The position numbers were made by a program, and so were the translations under genes. This document shows positions 1 through 8,124 of a DNA stretch of 64,000 nt, one piece after another (within the stretch, counting starts at the first letter, position 1; each line of letters begins with the position of its first letter). Source of the stretch: Sphingobacterium sp. UBA7855 (GTDB taxonomy: Bacteria; Bacteroidota; Bacteroidia; Sphingobacteriales; Sphingobacteriaceae); contig DLST01000020.1 of assembly GCA_002500745.1 (NCBI GenBank), positions 1 through 64,000 of the forward strand. The letters run 5' to 3'. The notes under the pieces are model-generated. The model saw only the letters and a program-made list of their open reading frames with translations, was not told the origin of the DNA and did not search any database.

Positions 1-34
1 CCGATTTTATTTGCAAGTCCAGAGAAGGGACTAA

Positions 35-71
35 TGCGAAAGGCTCGTATAAAATTTCAGAGCCTTTCGCA
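35..71. terminator. Stem-loop downstream of the ene-reductase gene
   Basis: A perfect 12-bp stem (35-46 with 60-71) around a 13-base loop lies 39 bp beyond the stop of the minus-strand reductase gene. On the minus strand the T-rich stretch comes before the hairpin, not after it, so this is not a textbook intrinsic terminator. It may still end transcripts or protect a 3' end. Confidence 0.5.
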
Positions 72-109
72 CTAATAAAAAAAAGAAACACCTCTAAATG
101 ATAAAATCA

Positions 110-1186
110 CTACCCCAATGATGGATAGTCAATATATCCATGTTCATCGCCCCCGTACATGGTTGCCTTGTCTGCGACATTATATTTAGCGTCAAGTTCA
201 AACCTTTTCACAAGGTCGGGGTTCGCTATGAATAATTTACCATAGGAAATGATTTTAGCAATACCTTTTTCCAGTTCTGCTTCTCCACTTGCTTTGTCAT
301 ACCCTGCATTTGCGATGACCATATGCTTAGTTAGGGAACCAAAGGTTTCAATTACGTTCTCTGGATAATGAGGATAATGATCCAGCGGAAACATTGCATT
401 CATCAGGTGTATGTAGGAAAGCGGCAATTCATTAAGCGACTCGATCAAAGGAGTAAATTGCGCGATAGGATCACTATGTTCAATATTGTTGTAATAATTT
501 GTTGGTGACAATTTGATGCCCACTTTGTCACTTCCTATTGCATCAACCAATTCCTTCATCACTTCAAGAACAAACCGATTTCTGTTTCCGACACTGCCCC
601 CATACTCATCAGTGCGGAGATTGGCACTTTCCGATAAGAATTGATTAGGCAGATAGCCAAAGGCAGCATGGAGCTCGACGCCGTCAAAACCCGCTGCTAT
701 AGCGTTTTTCGCTGCTCTTCCATAATCCTTGACAATCTCTTTAATCTCTTCAACAGTCAGTTCACGGGGCACCTCATAGTCTTTCATCCCCTGAGTGGTA
801 AAGTGTTGCTGACCTTTAATCCCTACTGCTGATGGTGCGACTGGCAACTGTCCTTTCTTGTTCACGGAATGTCCTACACGTCCCGTATGCCATAACTGGG
901 CGTAGATGACACTGCCCTTATCGTGTACGGCCTTGGTAACCTTTTTCCATGCTTCAACATGCTGGGCAGTAAATAATCCTGGAGTTAAGGGGCTTCCAAG
1001 TGCTTGCTCGGAGATGTTAATTGCTTCCGTTATCAACAGCCCCGCTGTTGCACGTTGTACGTAGTACGATGCTGTTATATCTGATACTACACCGTCGAAA
1101 TTTGCACGGCTCCGTGTCATTGGAGCCATAGCAATAGCATTTTGTAAGGTTTGTTTACCTAACGTTACTTTTTCCAGTAATTTCAT
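110..1186 (-). CDS. Old yellow enzyme family alkene reductase (NemA/OYE-like)
   Basis: 358 aa, full length for an FMN-dependent ene-reductase that reduces activated C=C bonds with NAD(P)H in the cytoplasm. The N-terminal FMN segment (IAMAPMTRSRA, about residues 18-28), the HTGRVGH active-site segment (about 100-106), the GYLPNQFLS stretch and the following DEYGGS motif are all in place. It is divergent from an AraC-type regulator across a 430-bp gap, a common layout for redox or xenobiotic-responsive reductases. The natural substrate cannot be told from sequence; nitroester, quinone or enone reduction are all possible. Confidence 0.93.
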   Translation of the reverse strand: MKLLEKVTLGKQTLQNAIAMAPMTRSRANFDGVVSDITASYYVQRATAGLLITEAINISEQALGSPLTPGLFTAQHVEAWKKVTKAVHDKGSVIYAQLWHTGRVGHSVNKKGQLPVAPSAVGIKGQQHFTTQGMKDYEVPRELTVEEIKEIVKDYGRAAKNAIAAGFDGVELHAAFGYLPNQFLSESANLRTDEYGGSVGNRNRFVLEVMKELVDAIGSDKVGIKLSPTNYYNNIEHSDPIAQFTPLIESLNELPLSYIHLMNAMFPLDHYPHYPENVIETFGSLTKHMVIANAGYDKASGEAELEKGIAKIISYGKLFIANPDLVKRFELDAKYNVADKATMYGGDEHGYIDYPSLG

Positions 1187-1257
1187 AATATTGTTTTTAT
1201 GACGTTATTTGTTAAAATTATATTTGATTTGATGACAACAAAAATACAAGCAAATAA

Positions 1258-1484
1258 TTGGGTAAAATAACTCCAAAAGACATAAAAATAGTCCGATCAG
1301 ACTTTATTCGTTTCAAGCATTATCCCTACGGGAAAGTCAATGTGTTAGTAGAGGACGGATCGGATGGGAGCATTATACGCAAAGCCGACAGGTAGAGGTA
1401 TTTTAGGATAAACTGAAAGAGCAGGGTGTCGGTACCGTCATATCTGGCAATGAAGAGCATACATCTTTGAAAATTAACCCCTGA
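1258..1484 (+). pseudogene. Decayed ORF between the reductase and AraC genes
   Basis: An open stretch 1258-1392 reads as protein-like sequence containing YPYGKVNVLVEDGSDGS and stops at 1393-1395. A different frame, with a stop at 1404-1406, continues from 1407 with LKEQGVGTVISGNEEH and ends at 1482-1484. The two parts are consistent with one short gene broken by a frameshift and a nonsense change. I do not recognise the family. The rest of the 1187-1616 gap shows no other gene and presumably holds the divergent promoters. Confidence 0.35.
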
Positions 1485-1616
1485 TCCTTATCTATTTACA
1501 GGTATAATCTTATAGAAAATCATAAGCATTTGCAATGGCAAGTAGAGATTTGAAGTCCTAAAACATATCGATACCATTTTTTTGCAGTAAATTAGTAATT
1601 TGAATCTGTTTATAAA

Positions 1617-2600
1617 ATGATTTTTGAATTTACAACGGCACCGGGTTTCGACTTTTTAACACTGTTCGCCAAACAGATTAATGTATCTGTGCGCGATAAT
1701 TTTCTGGAAATCCCGGAAGCGATGGGCGTAGGCTATATGCGAAAAGTTGGGTTCGGCAAGGATTTCAAATTGACGATCCACCGTTACACGCTAAAGGAAG
1801 ATTTCATCATCAAGCGCAACCCATCACCTGAGGCATTAAGCTTACGCACTTTTTTCTTTTACAATAACAGGGAAAGTATGGAAGTTAAGTACGAAAATGA
1901 GGATGATTTAAAGTTTCTTCCGAAAAATGACGCTTCTATTTTGTTGTCCACAAATGACCTGCAGACAGAAATTCGTTTTCCTGCCAAGCGTGAAATACAA
2001 TATGTTGTTGTTGCCATTGCCGCAGAAAGATTGCGTACAATTCTTTCCATCGACACCCCAAATGCTACAATAAAAACCATCACGGAGGAGAATGCATCAT
2101 TTCTTTTCTTCGAAAGTCTCGATACTGAAATGCAGCATCTCCTCAAAAACATTGTCTCGGTTGACATGAGTGATTCTCTGAATAACTTCTATTTGCAGAT
2201 CAAGATTCAGGAATTGATGTATCTTCTTTTTAACAAGCTGTTATTGAGAGAAAACTCGCAATTCAAGAGCATAAATAGCAGTGATGTGGAAAAGCTCATG
2301 TCGATACGTAACGGTATCCTTAATAACCTAAGCACACCACCCGTTTTGAGCGAATTGGCAGCATTGGCTTCCATGAGTGAAACAAAGCTTAAGCAACTTT
2401 ATAAGCAGACCTTTGGCGATACTATCTATAATTATTACCAGAGGGCAAGAATGGAAAAAGCAGCCTTCCTGCTGAAGCAAGCCAGACATTCTGTCTCAGA
2501 GGTAGGTTACGAATTGGGTTTTACGAATCTTAGTCATTTTAGTCGGCTATTCGCTAAGTATTATGGAGTTACGCCTAAAAAGTATTCTTATAATAAATAA
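1617..2600 (+). CDS. AraC family transcriptional regulator
   Basis: 327 aa. The last ~100 residues form the double helix-turn-helix of the AraC/XylS family. The first HTH is near LSELAALASMSETKLKQLY, and the second, with the family signature, is near VSEVGYELGFTNLSHFSRLF followed by YYGVTPKKY. The N-terminal ~220 residues are the ligand or dimerisation part and match no domain I can name. The gene is divergent from the ene-reductase, so local control of that gene is the simplest guess. The ATG at 1617 is the first in frame. Confidence 0.9.
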   Translation: MIFEFTTAPGFDFLTLFAKQINVSVRDNFLEIPEAMGVGYMRKVGFGKDFKLTIHRYTLKEDFIIKRNPSPEALSLRTFFFYNNRESMEVKYENEDDLKFLPKNDASILLSTNDLQTEIRFPAKREIQYVVVAIAAERLRTILSIDTPNATIKTITEENASFLFFESLDTEMQHLLKNIVSVDMSDSLNNFYLQIKIQELMYLLFNKLLLRENSQFKSINSSDVEKLMSIRNGILNNLSTPPVLSELAALASMSETKLKQLYKQTFGDTIYNYYQRARMEKAAFLLKQARHSVSEVGYELGFTNLSHFSRLFAKYYGVTPKKYSYNK

Positions 2601-2620
2601 AAGGCTGTAAGCATCTTCTC

Positions 2621-2734
2621 CAAGAGCGACCGCAAATATTCAGGTTCATAAGGGATAATAAGGAAATATTTTCAGTCGAGAAGATTTGTCAGGTGTTTAA
2701 GGTCGGCAGAGCAGGCTATTACACAATAAGATAA
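2621..2734 (+). mobile_element. IS3-family orfB (transposase) N-terminal remnant
   Basis: One frame reads PQIFRFIRDNKEIFSVEKIC, then QVFKVGRAGYY, then a stop at 2732-2734. This is the canonical opening of IS3-group OrfB, where a Phe-Ile-x-x-(H/N)-(K/R)-x-x-(F/Y) helix precedes the V-S-R-S-G-Y-Y turn. Nothing of the DDE domain follows. The rest of the 2601-2871 gap shows no coding sequence. Confidence 0.65.
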
Positions 2735-2871
2735 AATATAAAGAACCTTTTCACGACTTTTCGAGTTATTGATTCTGATGGATTGCAACGGATTAGTAAA
2801 TAGCTAAGAGAAGGTTTTAATAATAACGAATAGAAGGAACTATACATTCAAGATCAAAAAAATAGAATATT

Positions 2872-3576
2872 ATGCAAAATATTAAGGATAAAGTGGCCTA
2901 TATAACTGGCGGAACAAAAGGGATAGGTTTTGGAATAGCGAAATCGCTTATTGAAGCGGGGGTTAAGGTAGCTATTTCAGGCCGTAATACGGAAGATTTA
3001 GAAAAAGCAAAACACGAATTAGGAAATCAGAATGTAATCGCAATCCAAGCAGACGTGACAGATTTTGAAGATGAAAAAAAGGCTGTCGATGCAGTTGTTA
3101 AAAAATTTGGAAAGCTGGATATCATTATTGCCAATGCAGGTATGGGGACTTTTGCTCCCGTAGACGAAATGTCACTTGACGATTGGAACGCCATGATCAA
3201 TACCAACCTGACCGGGGCTTTTCATACCCTTAAAGCCGGTGTCGAACAGCTAAAGGAAAATAAAGGATATTTTATTTCGATCGCATCATTAGCTGGAACA
3301 AATTTCTTTGCTCAAGGTGCAGGGTATAATGCGACCAAATTTGGTCTTGTGGGATTTACACAGGCCGCAATGCTTGACCTTAGGAATTATGATGTGAAAT
3401 GTACTACCATAATGCCGGGATCAGTTACCTCAAATTTCAATGGTCATACCCCTAACGAAGAGGATCATTGGAAAATTCAACCCGCTGATATCGGACAAAT
3501 GGTGGTAGATCTGTTAAAAATGAATCAGAATGTACTTCCAAGTAAGATCGAAGTACGTCCGACAAAAACAAAATAA
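2872..3576 (+). CDS. SDR family NAD(P)-dependent oxidoreductase
   Basis: 234 aa, standard length for a classical short-chain dehydrogenase. The Rossmann glycine motif TGGTKGIGFG is at about residues 13-22, NAG lies near residue 90, and the catalytic Ser-Tyr-Lys set appears as SIASLAG followed by YNATKFG. An acidic or basic residue after beta-2 cannot be assigned with certainty, so NAD versus NADP is left open. It stands alone between an IS scrap and a hypothetical gene, so the substrate is unknown. Confidence 0.92.
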   Translation: MQNIKDKVAYITGGTKGIGFGIAKSLIEAGVKVAISGRNTEDLEKAKHELGNQNVIAIQADVTDFEDEKKAVDAVVKKFGKLDIIIANAGMGTFAPVDEMSLDDWNAMINTNLTGAFHTLKAGVEQLKENKGYFISIASLAGTNFFAQGAGYNATKFGLVGFTQAAMLDLRNYDVKCTTIMPGSVTSNFNGHTPNEEDHWKIQPADIGQMVVDLLKMNQNVLPSKIEVRPTKTK

Positions 3577-3714
3577 GGTAGTGAAGTACTTAGGCGGGTT
3601 AGTCTGGGTAATTCAATTAATACCGTAACACAATGGAAGCGTGGGAGCTAAAATTTAGCTCCCTATAATCTTAGATTATATTAATATCTTTATATACAAG
3701 ATAGTTAGGTGAAA

Positions 3715-4185
3715 ATGTATAATCCATTTGTTCCTTTTACGCAAGAAGTGCTACCTTCACTAGAATTTAACGGAATGCTTTTTCTAATCATACAGCGCTT
3801 CAGTTGGCCGGGATTAAAACGATCGACGACCTTTTTAGTCACACCCTATGATGAATTAGAACTTGCAAAGGAGCATGAGGATAAGCTGCAAGTCAATGAG
3901 GGAAAATTGTTAGATTTAAAATCTGACTATAATAAAGTATTGGATTTGCTCAATAGTGAAGTCGGGTTTAAGTTTTTCCTTGATAAATTCAAAGAAACTA
4001 ATTGGAACAAAAGGATGATAAAAGAATACCAGCGGAACATTACAAATTATCTGGCGAGCCGCACAAGCTTCACCCGCAAGGATGCTATAGATATAAATTT
4101 TGCTTTAAAATTCGGTCATCTAATAGCAGAAATTAGAACAAACGATAAATCATTAGATGTACCTGCAATCGATTTAATTACATAA
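3715..4185 (+). CDS. Hypothetical protein upstream of the SRAP gene
   Basis: 156 aa from the ATG at 3715; a GTG two codons upstream (3709) is an alternative. I do not recognise a family. The sequence is mixed hydrophobic and charged with a helical charged middle (about residues 45-110) and no signal peptide or membrane segment. It ends three bases before the SRAP start codon, so the two are almost certainly co-transcribed and probably translationally coupled. A role with the SRAP protein at damaged DNA is possible but is inferred only from position. Confidence 0.7.
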   Translation: MYNPFVPFTQEVLPSLEFNGMLFLIIQRFSWPGLKRSTTFLVTPYDELELAKEHEDKLQVNEGKLLDLKSDYNKVLDLLNSEVGFKFFLDKFKETNWNKRMIKEYQRNITNYLASRTSFTRKDAIDINFALKFGHLIAEIRTNDKSLDVPAIDLIT

Positions 4186-4188
4186 CAT

Positions 4189-4995
4189 ATGTGTTGGGAT
4201 ATAAGTTTACATTCGGATATTGAGATCATTAAAAGTGCTTTTCCAAGCCTGGCTGATCGCCGGTTAGACAGGGATACAGACATGCGTTATTATGAAAATG
4301 TTCAAGCTATAACATTTCCGCAGTATCCAATAATCTATAAAGAAAAGGATACCGGCGAACTGAATCTCATAGAAATGGAATGGGGTATTCTACCTACTTA
4401 TATTAAAGATCCGAAGGAACAAACTGACCGCAGACGGAATCAAGTTAATATTCGATCGGAGAGAATTCTTGGGGATAAAAAATCAACCTGGTATCGGCTG
4501 AAAAGTCAAAGATGCCTGATCCCAGTTTCCGGTACTTATGAACATCGAGAAATCAAAGGTTGGAAGAAAAAAGTACCTTATTACATTGCGGAAAAAGACC
4601 GTGAAATTTTCTTTGTGCCAGGCTTATATCAATGGCACGAGACTGTAGATGAAGATGGTGTATTAGCGAAAGTTGGTTCGTTTGGGATGCTGACCAGAGA
4701 GGCAAACTCCTTGATGGCTAATATCCATAACGCCGGTCCCAACAGGCACAGGATGCCATTATTTTTGCCACCCGAATTAGAAGAAGAATGGATTTCTGAT
4801 ATTCAGGAAATAGATATGGCAAACATTGTTTCGTTTCAGATGCCTGAAGAAAACCTGATCGCCTATCCAGTTTATACATTACGCGGATATCCTGAGCGGC
4901 CAGATGGTTTACACCGGTACGAACCCTTCCACTGGGAAGGTTTGCCTCCGCTGGGCATGGATGATCCTAATGGAGTCCAGGCTACTTTATTTTAA
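4189..4995 (+). CDS. SOS response-associated peptidase (SRAP/HMCES/YedK family)
   Basis: 268 aa. Family members cross-link through Cys2 to abasic sites in single-stranded DNA and protect them. The protein begins Met-Cys, which puts the catalytic cysteine at position 2 and fixes the start. Other family features are NIRSERI (substrate Asn), RCLIPVSGTYEH (the Glu of the usual GFYEW block, here GTYEH) and HRMPLFLP (the His of the H-x-R-M-P block). The Trp after the catalytic Glu is replaced by His, a mild departure. It lies three bases after a hypothetical gene. Confidence 0.9.
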   Translation: MCWDISLHSDIEIIKSAFPSLADRRLDRDTDMRYYENVQAITFPQYPIIYKEKDTGELNLIEMEWGILPTYIKDPKEQTDRRRNQVNIRSERILGDKKSTWYRLKSQRCLIPVSGTYEHREIKGWKKKVPYYIAEKDREIFFVPGLYQWHETVDEDGVLAKVGSFGMLTREANSLMANIHNAGPNRHRMPLFLPPELEEEWISDIQEIDMANIVSFQMPEENLIAYPVYTLRGYPERPDGLHRYEPFHWEGLPPLGMDDPNGVQATLF

Positions 4996-5008
4996 TTTGA
5001 TATTAATT

Positions 5009-5256
5009 CTAAATATTAAAAACATTCAGTATTTCTTTGTCGGCTAATTCCAGTTCATCAAATTGGGTAATAGCATCTTCGATTGCTATAGCATCATCCT
5101 CATGCATAGGCGATAGATTTAAAATTTCAACAATATCTTCACGTCTTCCTTTCGTGGCTCAAATACATTTGTTCCATATCTGAGAACTATAAACTGATAG
5201 CCCTCTTCCTGTAAGTAGGTGAGAAATTTAATAGTTAGACTTAAGGTTTGTTTCAT
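5009..5256 (-). pseudogene. Small hypothetical gene with a frameshift
   Basis: From an ATG at 5256 the minus strand reads MKQTLSLTIKFLTYLQEEGY and continues to a point near 5150. A single-base frame change is then needed to reach a convincing acidic C-terminus ending ELADKEILNVFNI and a TAG at 5009-5011. In total about 82 codons. Either the gene is broken or the base call is wrong there. No family recognised. Together with its flanks this accounts for the 4996-5356 gap. Confidence 0.45.
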
Positions 5257-5356
5257 TCTTCCATGATTAGTATCCAAATTTAGTGAACTAAGAGTGATGT
5301 GACACAGTTCAGTTTACACTACCGAATTAAAATCTAATTAGTGCATAAAATACCAA

Positions 5357-5848
5357 CTAATTCTTCTTTAATTGTTTAATCCAGCTTTCAATAATTTTAA
5401 TAATATCTTCTGAAAGTCTTTCAATATTATCATCAAGAATAAAATCAAAAATATATGAATCACTATTATTAGGATCGAGTATTCCTTCAGGATATACTTT
5501 TTGATCTTTCAATATGATTAAGGGTATACCTGACTGGTAAGCCATTCCTCCTTCAATATGCAACCATGGACTTGTGGTATATTTATGTAAAACTTCCTTT
5601 TCGCTTGTAGAACCTTCATTGTCATAACCAATATAGCTATGATGACGAATTAATCCTACTACAATAGCACCTTGACAATTATCGATCAGTTCTTTGATAG
5701 GTTTTAATGGTTTTCTAAAATCATAGTTACTTACACCCAAATTAACTGGGTCCAACCCATGTTGAGACAGTAAGTTTTTGATTAGAGTTAAAAAATTATT
5801 CTGTTCTTCTTTTGAAGGCGTAGGGTGTGATATAAATACCTTAATCAT
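5357..5848 (-). CDS. TIR / nucleoside deoxyribosyltransferase-like protein
   Basis: 163 aa, last gene of the TIR-caspase operon. It opens MIKVFISHPT, as TIR and related Rossmann-like NAD/nucleotide glycosidases do. The segment LHIEGGMAYQSGIPLIIL carries a candidate catalytic Glu at residue 99, in the position where TIR and deoxyribosyltransferase-like enzymes hold theirs (E-x-G-x-A pattern). The alternation of beta strands and helices fits a flavodoxin-like fold. It overlaps the upstream SLOG gene by 8 bp, implying coupled translation. It could cleave NAD+ or a nucleotide, or only bind one. The exact family is uncertain. Confidence 0.6.
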   Translation of the reverse strand: MIKVFISHPTPSKEEQNNFLTLIKNLLSQHGLDPVNLGVSNYDFRKPLKPIKELIDNCQGAIVVGLIRHHSYIGYDNEGSTSEKEVLHKYTTSPWLHIEGGMAYQSGIPLIILKDQKVYPEGILDPNNSDSYIFDFILDDNIERLSEDIIKIIESWIKQLKKN

Positions 5849-6329
5849 TGTTTAAATATATTACTTTTTTATTAACAGGATTGATATGATAGACATTTTT
5901 ATTTCCATTTAGCGCTAATTTAACGATATCTCCGCTACCTCCAAGACCTTTTGCTTGTTCACCATCCCATATTGCAATGATTGAATCAGACTGTCTGACT
6001 ATTTCAATTCCTGCTTCGTAAAATGCTGTTTCGCTTGGCTTATCGAATTCTAATTTGAAAATTTTATTTGAAAAATTTATCAGAGAATTATAATGCTCCA
6101 AATCTTTATTATCACTAAACGTTAATTTGTAGTCATGACATGGAATTACAACATCAAACTTAATGTTATAATTGATCAATTCATCACAAAAAATTTGATC
6201 TGCTCCTGCAGCTAAGCAAGAGATACCTTTTTCTACATCATTTTTTATCAAAAATCTTTTTATTTCAGAAATAATCCATTTTTTATCGTAAACTTCCAAT
6301 TTCTGATGACCAGTAATTCCTAAAATCAT
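5841..6329 (-). CDS. SLOG-fold (YpsA/DprA/LOG-like) protein
   Basis: 162 aa. Motifs fit the SLOG Rossmann-like superfamily: GITGHQ (4-9), GADQ (42-45), an E-x-G in FYEAGIEIV (Glu105), AIWDG (119-123) and the phosphate-binding glycine loop GGSGDIV (130-136). SLOG domains bind nucleotide-derived ligands and act as sensors in immune proteins such as ThsA, where they recognise TIR-made cyclic ADP-ribose isomers. Its start overlaps the stop of the degenerate caspase gene (ATGA, 4 bp) and its end overlaps the next gene by 8 bp. A sensor or signal-processing role is inferred. Confidence 0.72.
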   Translation of the reverse strand: MILGITGHQKLEVYDKKWIISEIKRFLIKNDVEKGISCLAAGADQIFCDELINYNIKFDVVIPCHDYKLTFSDNKDLEHYNSLINFSNKIFKLEFDKPSETAFYEAGIEIVRQSDSIIAIWDGEQAKGLGGSGDIVKLALNGNKNVYHINPVNKKVIYLNND

Positions 6330-6928
6330 ATTAATCCATTTTTAACAAGAACCCAATAGTACTTACCTTGTGCAGTTAAACAACATTTTTTCGAATTCAT
6401 TACTGCATCGCACATGTAATTTTCATCAACAGGTAACAATAATCGTGCATCTCTATATTTCTGCAAATGCTCTAATACTTTCACTTTCTCAATTATATGA
6501 TCTTCATATGTTGGCTCAAACTCTGGATCTAATGGAAACAAAAAACAATCAGTGTGAAAGTACTTAGTAATTTTTTGAAGAATATCTATATCTAAGGCCG
6601 GTTTACAATATCTCAATGATACTAAAGATTCAACATGAGATTTAAATAATGGTCGAATATGAAAAAAACCAAAGCTTGATCGAGATAAGAAAATACATCT
6701 GGAATTGATACTTTACCCAAAATATCCGCGGCACCACCTTGTAGTGATTGTATAAGAAGTGATGTAAATAGGCTACCAGAAGAAGTATTATAAGAATTTT
6801 GTTTAGCATTTGTTGCTCTTATTATTGAGACGTCTTAAAACCTTGGCTAAGTCTTGAGCATCTTTAACACAGCCAGGCAATTCTCCGAAATTATACTTGG
6901 TAACACCTACAACAAGTGCTCCTCTCAT
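6326..6928 (-). pseudogene. Degenerate caspase-like gene lacking the catalytic core
   Basis: This is a paralogue of the intact caspase at 8125-9075. From an ATG at 6928 it reads MRGALVVGVTKYNFGELPGC and continues as VKDAQDLAKVLRRL, matching residues 1-33 of the intact protein. It then jumps by frameshift to TSSGSLFTSLLIQSLQGGAA, matching the part after the active site. A second frameshift follows before FHIRPLFKSHVESLVSLRY and the ~90-residue C-terminal domain (6326-6616). Around 120 residues holding the FSGHG histidine and the DCC cysteine are gone. The C-terminal domain is open and could still be made from an internal start. Confidence 0.8.
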
Positions 6929-6930
6929 AA

Positions 6931-7341
6931 TTAGAGATTTTTTCCTTCACCTAACATTTGTGTAATTGCAGAAGCAATTCCATCCCAAGTCCATGGAATA
7001 ACTCTGTTTCTAGATAATCCAATTGGTAAAGTTGATGAAGAACTTGCTCCATCCACATACACACCAAAAAAAGGAACGTTATTTCTAATAGCCATCTGAA
7101 TTTCCTTATTTACTCCAGTTGCAGTGCTCATACTTCTGCCAACTAAAACAATCATCATATTACATCTTTTCATCTTATCTTCAATTATTTTCTGCCAACT
7201 ATATTGTGCTAATGCAGTTTTTGAAGACCAATCCTCAATATTAAACGGTGTGCGCGAATTCCTTGATTGTCCAATAAAATACATCTTTTGCATTTCATTA
7301 TTATCAAAATCGAAACTTATAAATGCTCTTGCGTTTGCCAT
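6931..7341 (-). CDS. TIR-like protein of the MTH538/DUF1863 (ThsB-like) family
   Basis: 136 aa, a single domain. RAFISFDFDNN (5-15) is the first strand and loop. FIGQSRNSRTPFNIEDWSS (22-40) and the basic WQKIIEDKMKRCNMMIVLVG (49-68) are typical of the family that includes the Thoeris signal-producing protein ThsB. GVNKEIQMA places a candidate catalytic Glu at 80. ThsB-type TIRs convert NAD+ into cyclic ADP-ribose isomers on phage infection. It starts 3 bp after the beta-rich gene and ends 2 bp before the degenerate caspase. Enzymatic function is inferred from family; no ThsA-type effector is present. Confidence 0.8.
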   Translation of the reverse strand: MANARAFISFDFDNNEMQKMYFIGQSRNSRTPFNIEDWSSKTALAQYSWQKIIEDKMKRCNMMIVLVGRSMSTATGVNKEIQMAIRNNVPFFGVYVDGASSSSTLPIGLSRNRVIPWTWDGIASAITQMLGEGKNL

Positions 7342-7344
7342 ATA

Positions 7345-8121
7345 TTATGTTAATTCTATATTTATAATTTGTGTGGTTGTTTCTTTTTCTTGTGTCTTAT
7401 GAAGCCATCCTTGCCTTATTTTCACGAGTGCTTTTACAGAGTAATTCAATGTTTTCACTTTTTTAGGAACTGCAATAGTCTGGATAAGAAGTTGATCACC
7501 TAACAAAGGATTTTCATCAGGCTTTAATACCCAAGTACACTTATTAGAAGCAATGCCTGAAGATTGTACTATAGGTAATTTAATATTGTAATTAATTTTT
7601 CCAACAAACTTTGTATTTGTCGAAAGTTCTAAATTCAATTCACCTCCCAACGTTAAGCTGGTTCCTGATAAAGAATTTTTCAACTCGTCTGGAACTTCTG
7701 CCGAAAAATTTCCTGCTGCCATTACAGTTCCTGATAGTCCTGATTCTATCGCAAATCGGTCAATAACTTTGGTTTTAGGGAATAAATCTATTGTTTTTGA
7801 TTCTAGTGAACTTGTAATTTCTGCATTATACTGTAATTCTACAACTTGGGAACTGCCTTTTGTTCTTATTACTCCAACTGCATGAGTAATTAAATAAATG
7901 TTATTTGTTTGAAACTGAACTTCAAGTTCTGGAGGTAACTTTTTTTGTGCCAAATCAAAAAGTTGCTGTAGGTTATATACAATTGGGCAGTTACCTATTC
8001 TGGTTTTAACTCCTAACAATTCAGGTTCTTTTTCTAAACCAATAATATCACTATCAAAAATACCTTTTTCTTTTTCAATGTTTGAATTAAAAAATAATTC
8101 TTCTTCGTAAAAATCCATCAT
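7345..8121 (-). CDS. Unrecognised beta-rich protein of the TIR-caspase operon
   Basis: 258 aa. An acidic N-terminus (MMDFYEEELFFNSN and on) is followed by a short helical stretch with LFDLAQKKLPPELEVQF. The rest, about residues 80-258, is rich in alternating beta-type sequence, for example VVELQYNAEITSS, LTLGGELNLELSTN and VGKINYNIKLPIV. There is no signal peptide or clear transmembrane helix. It sits 3 bp from both the caspase and the ThsB-like gene. I do not recognise the family. Position next to a protease suggests a caspase substrate, a structural partner or a toxin that needs cleavage. Confidence 0.75.
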   Translation of the reverse strand: MMDFYEEELFFNSNIEKEKGIFDSDIIGLEKEPELLGVKTRIGNCPIVYNLQQLFDLAQKKLPPELEVQFQTNNIYLITHAVGVIRTKGSSQVVELQYNAEITSSLESKTIDLFPKTKVIDRFAIESGLSGTVMAAGNFSAEVPDELKNSLSGTSLTLGGELNLELSTNTKFVGKINYNIKLPIVQSSGIASNKCTWVLKPDENPLLGDQLLIQTIAVPKKVKTLNYSVKALVKIRQGWLHKTQEKETTTQIINIELT

Positions 8122-8124
8122 AAT

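Noticed and set aside
6326..6616. Independent 96-residue gene
   Set aside because: As a stand-alone gene its N-terminus has no support; the DNA upstream encodes matching caspase segments, so it is better read as the C-terminal part of a degenerate caspase. Internal translation remains possible and is noted.
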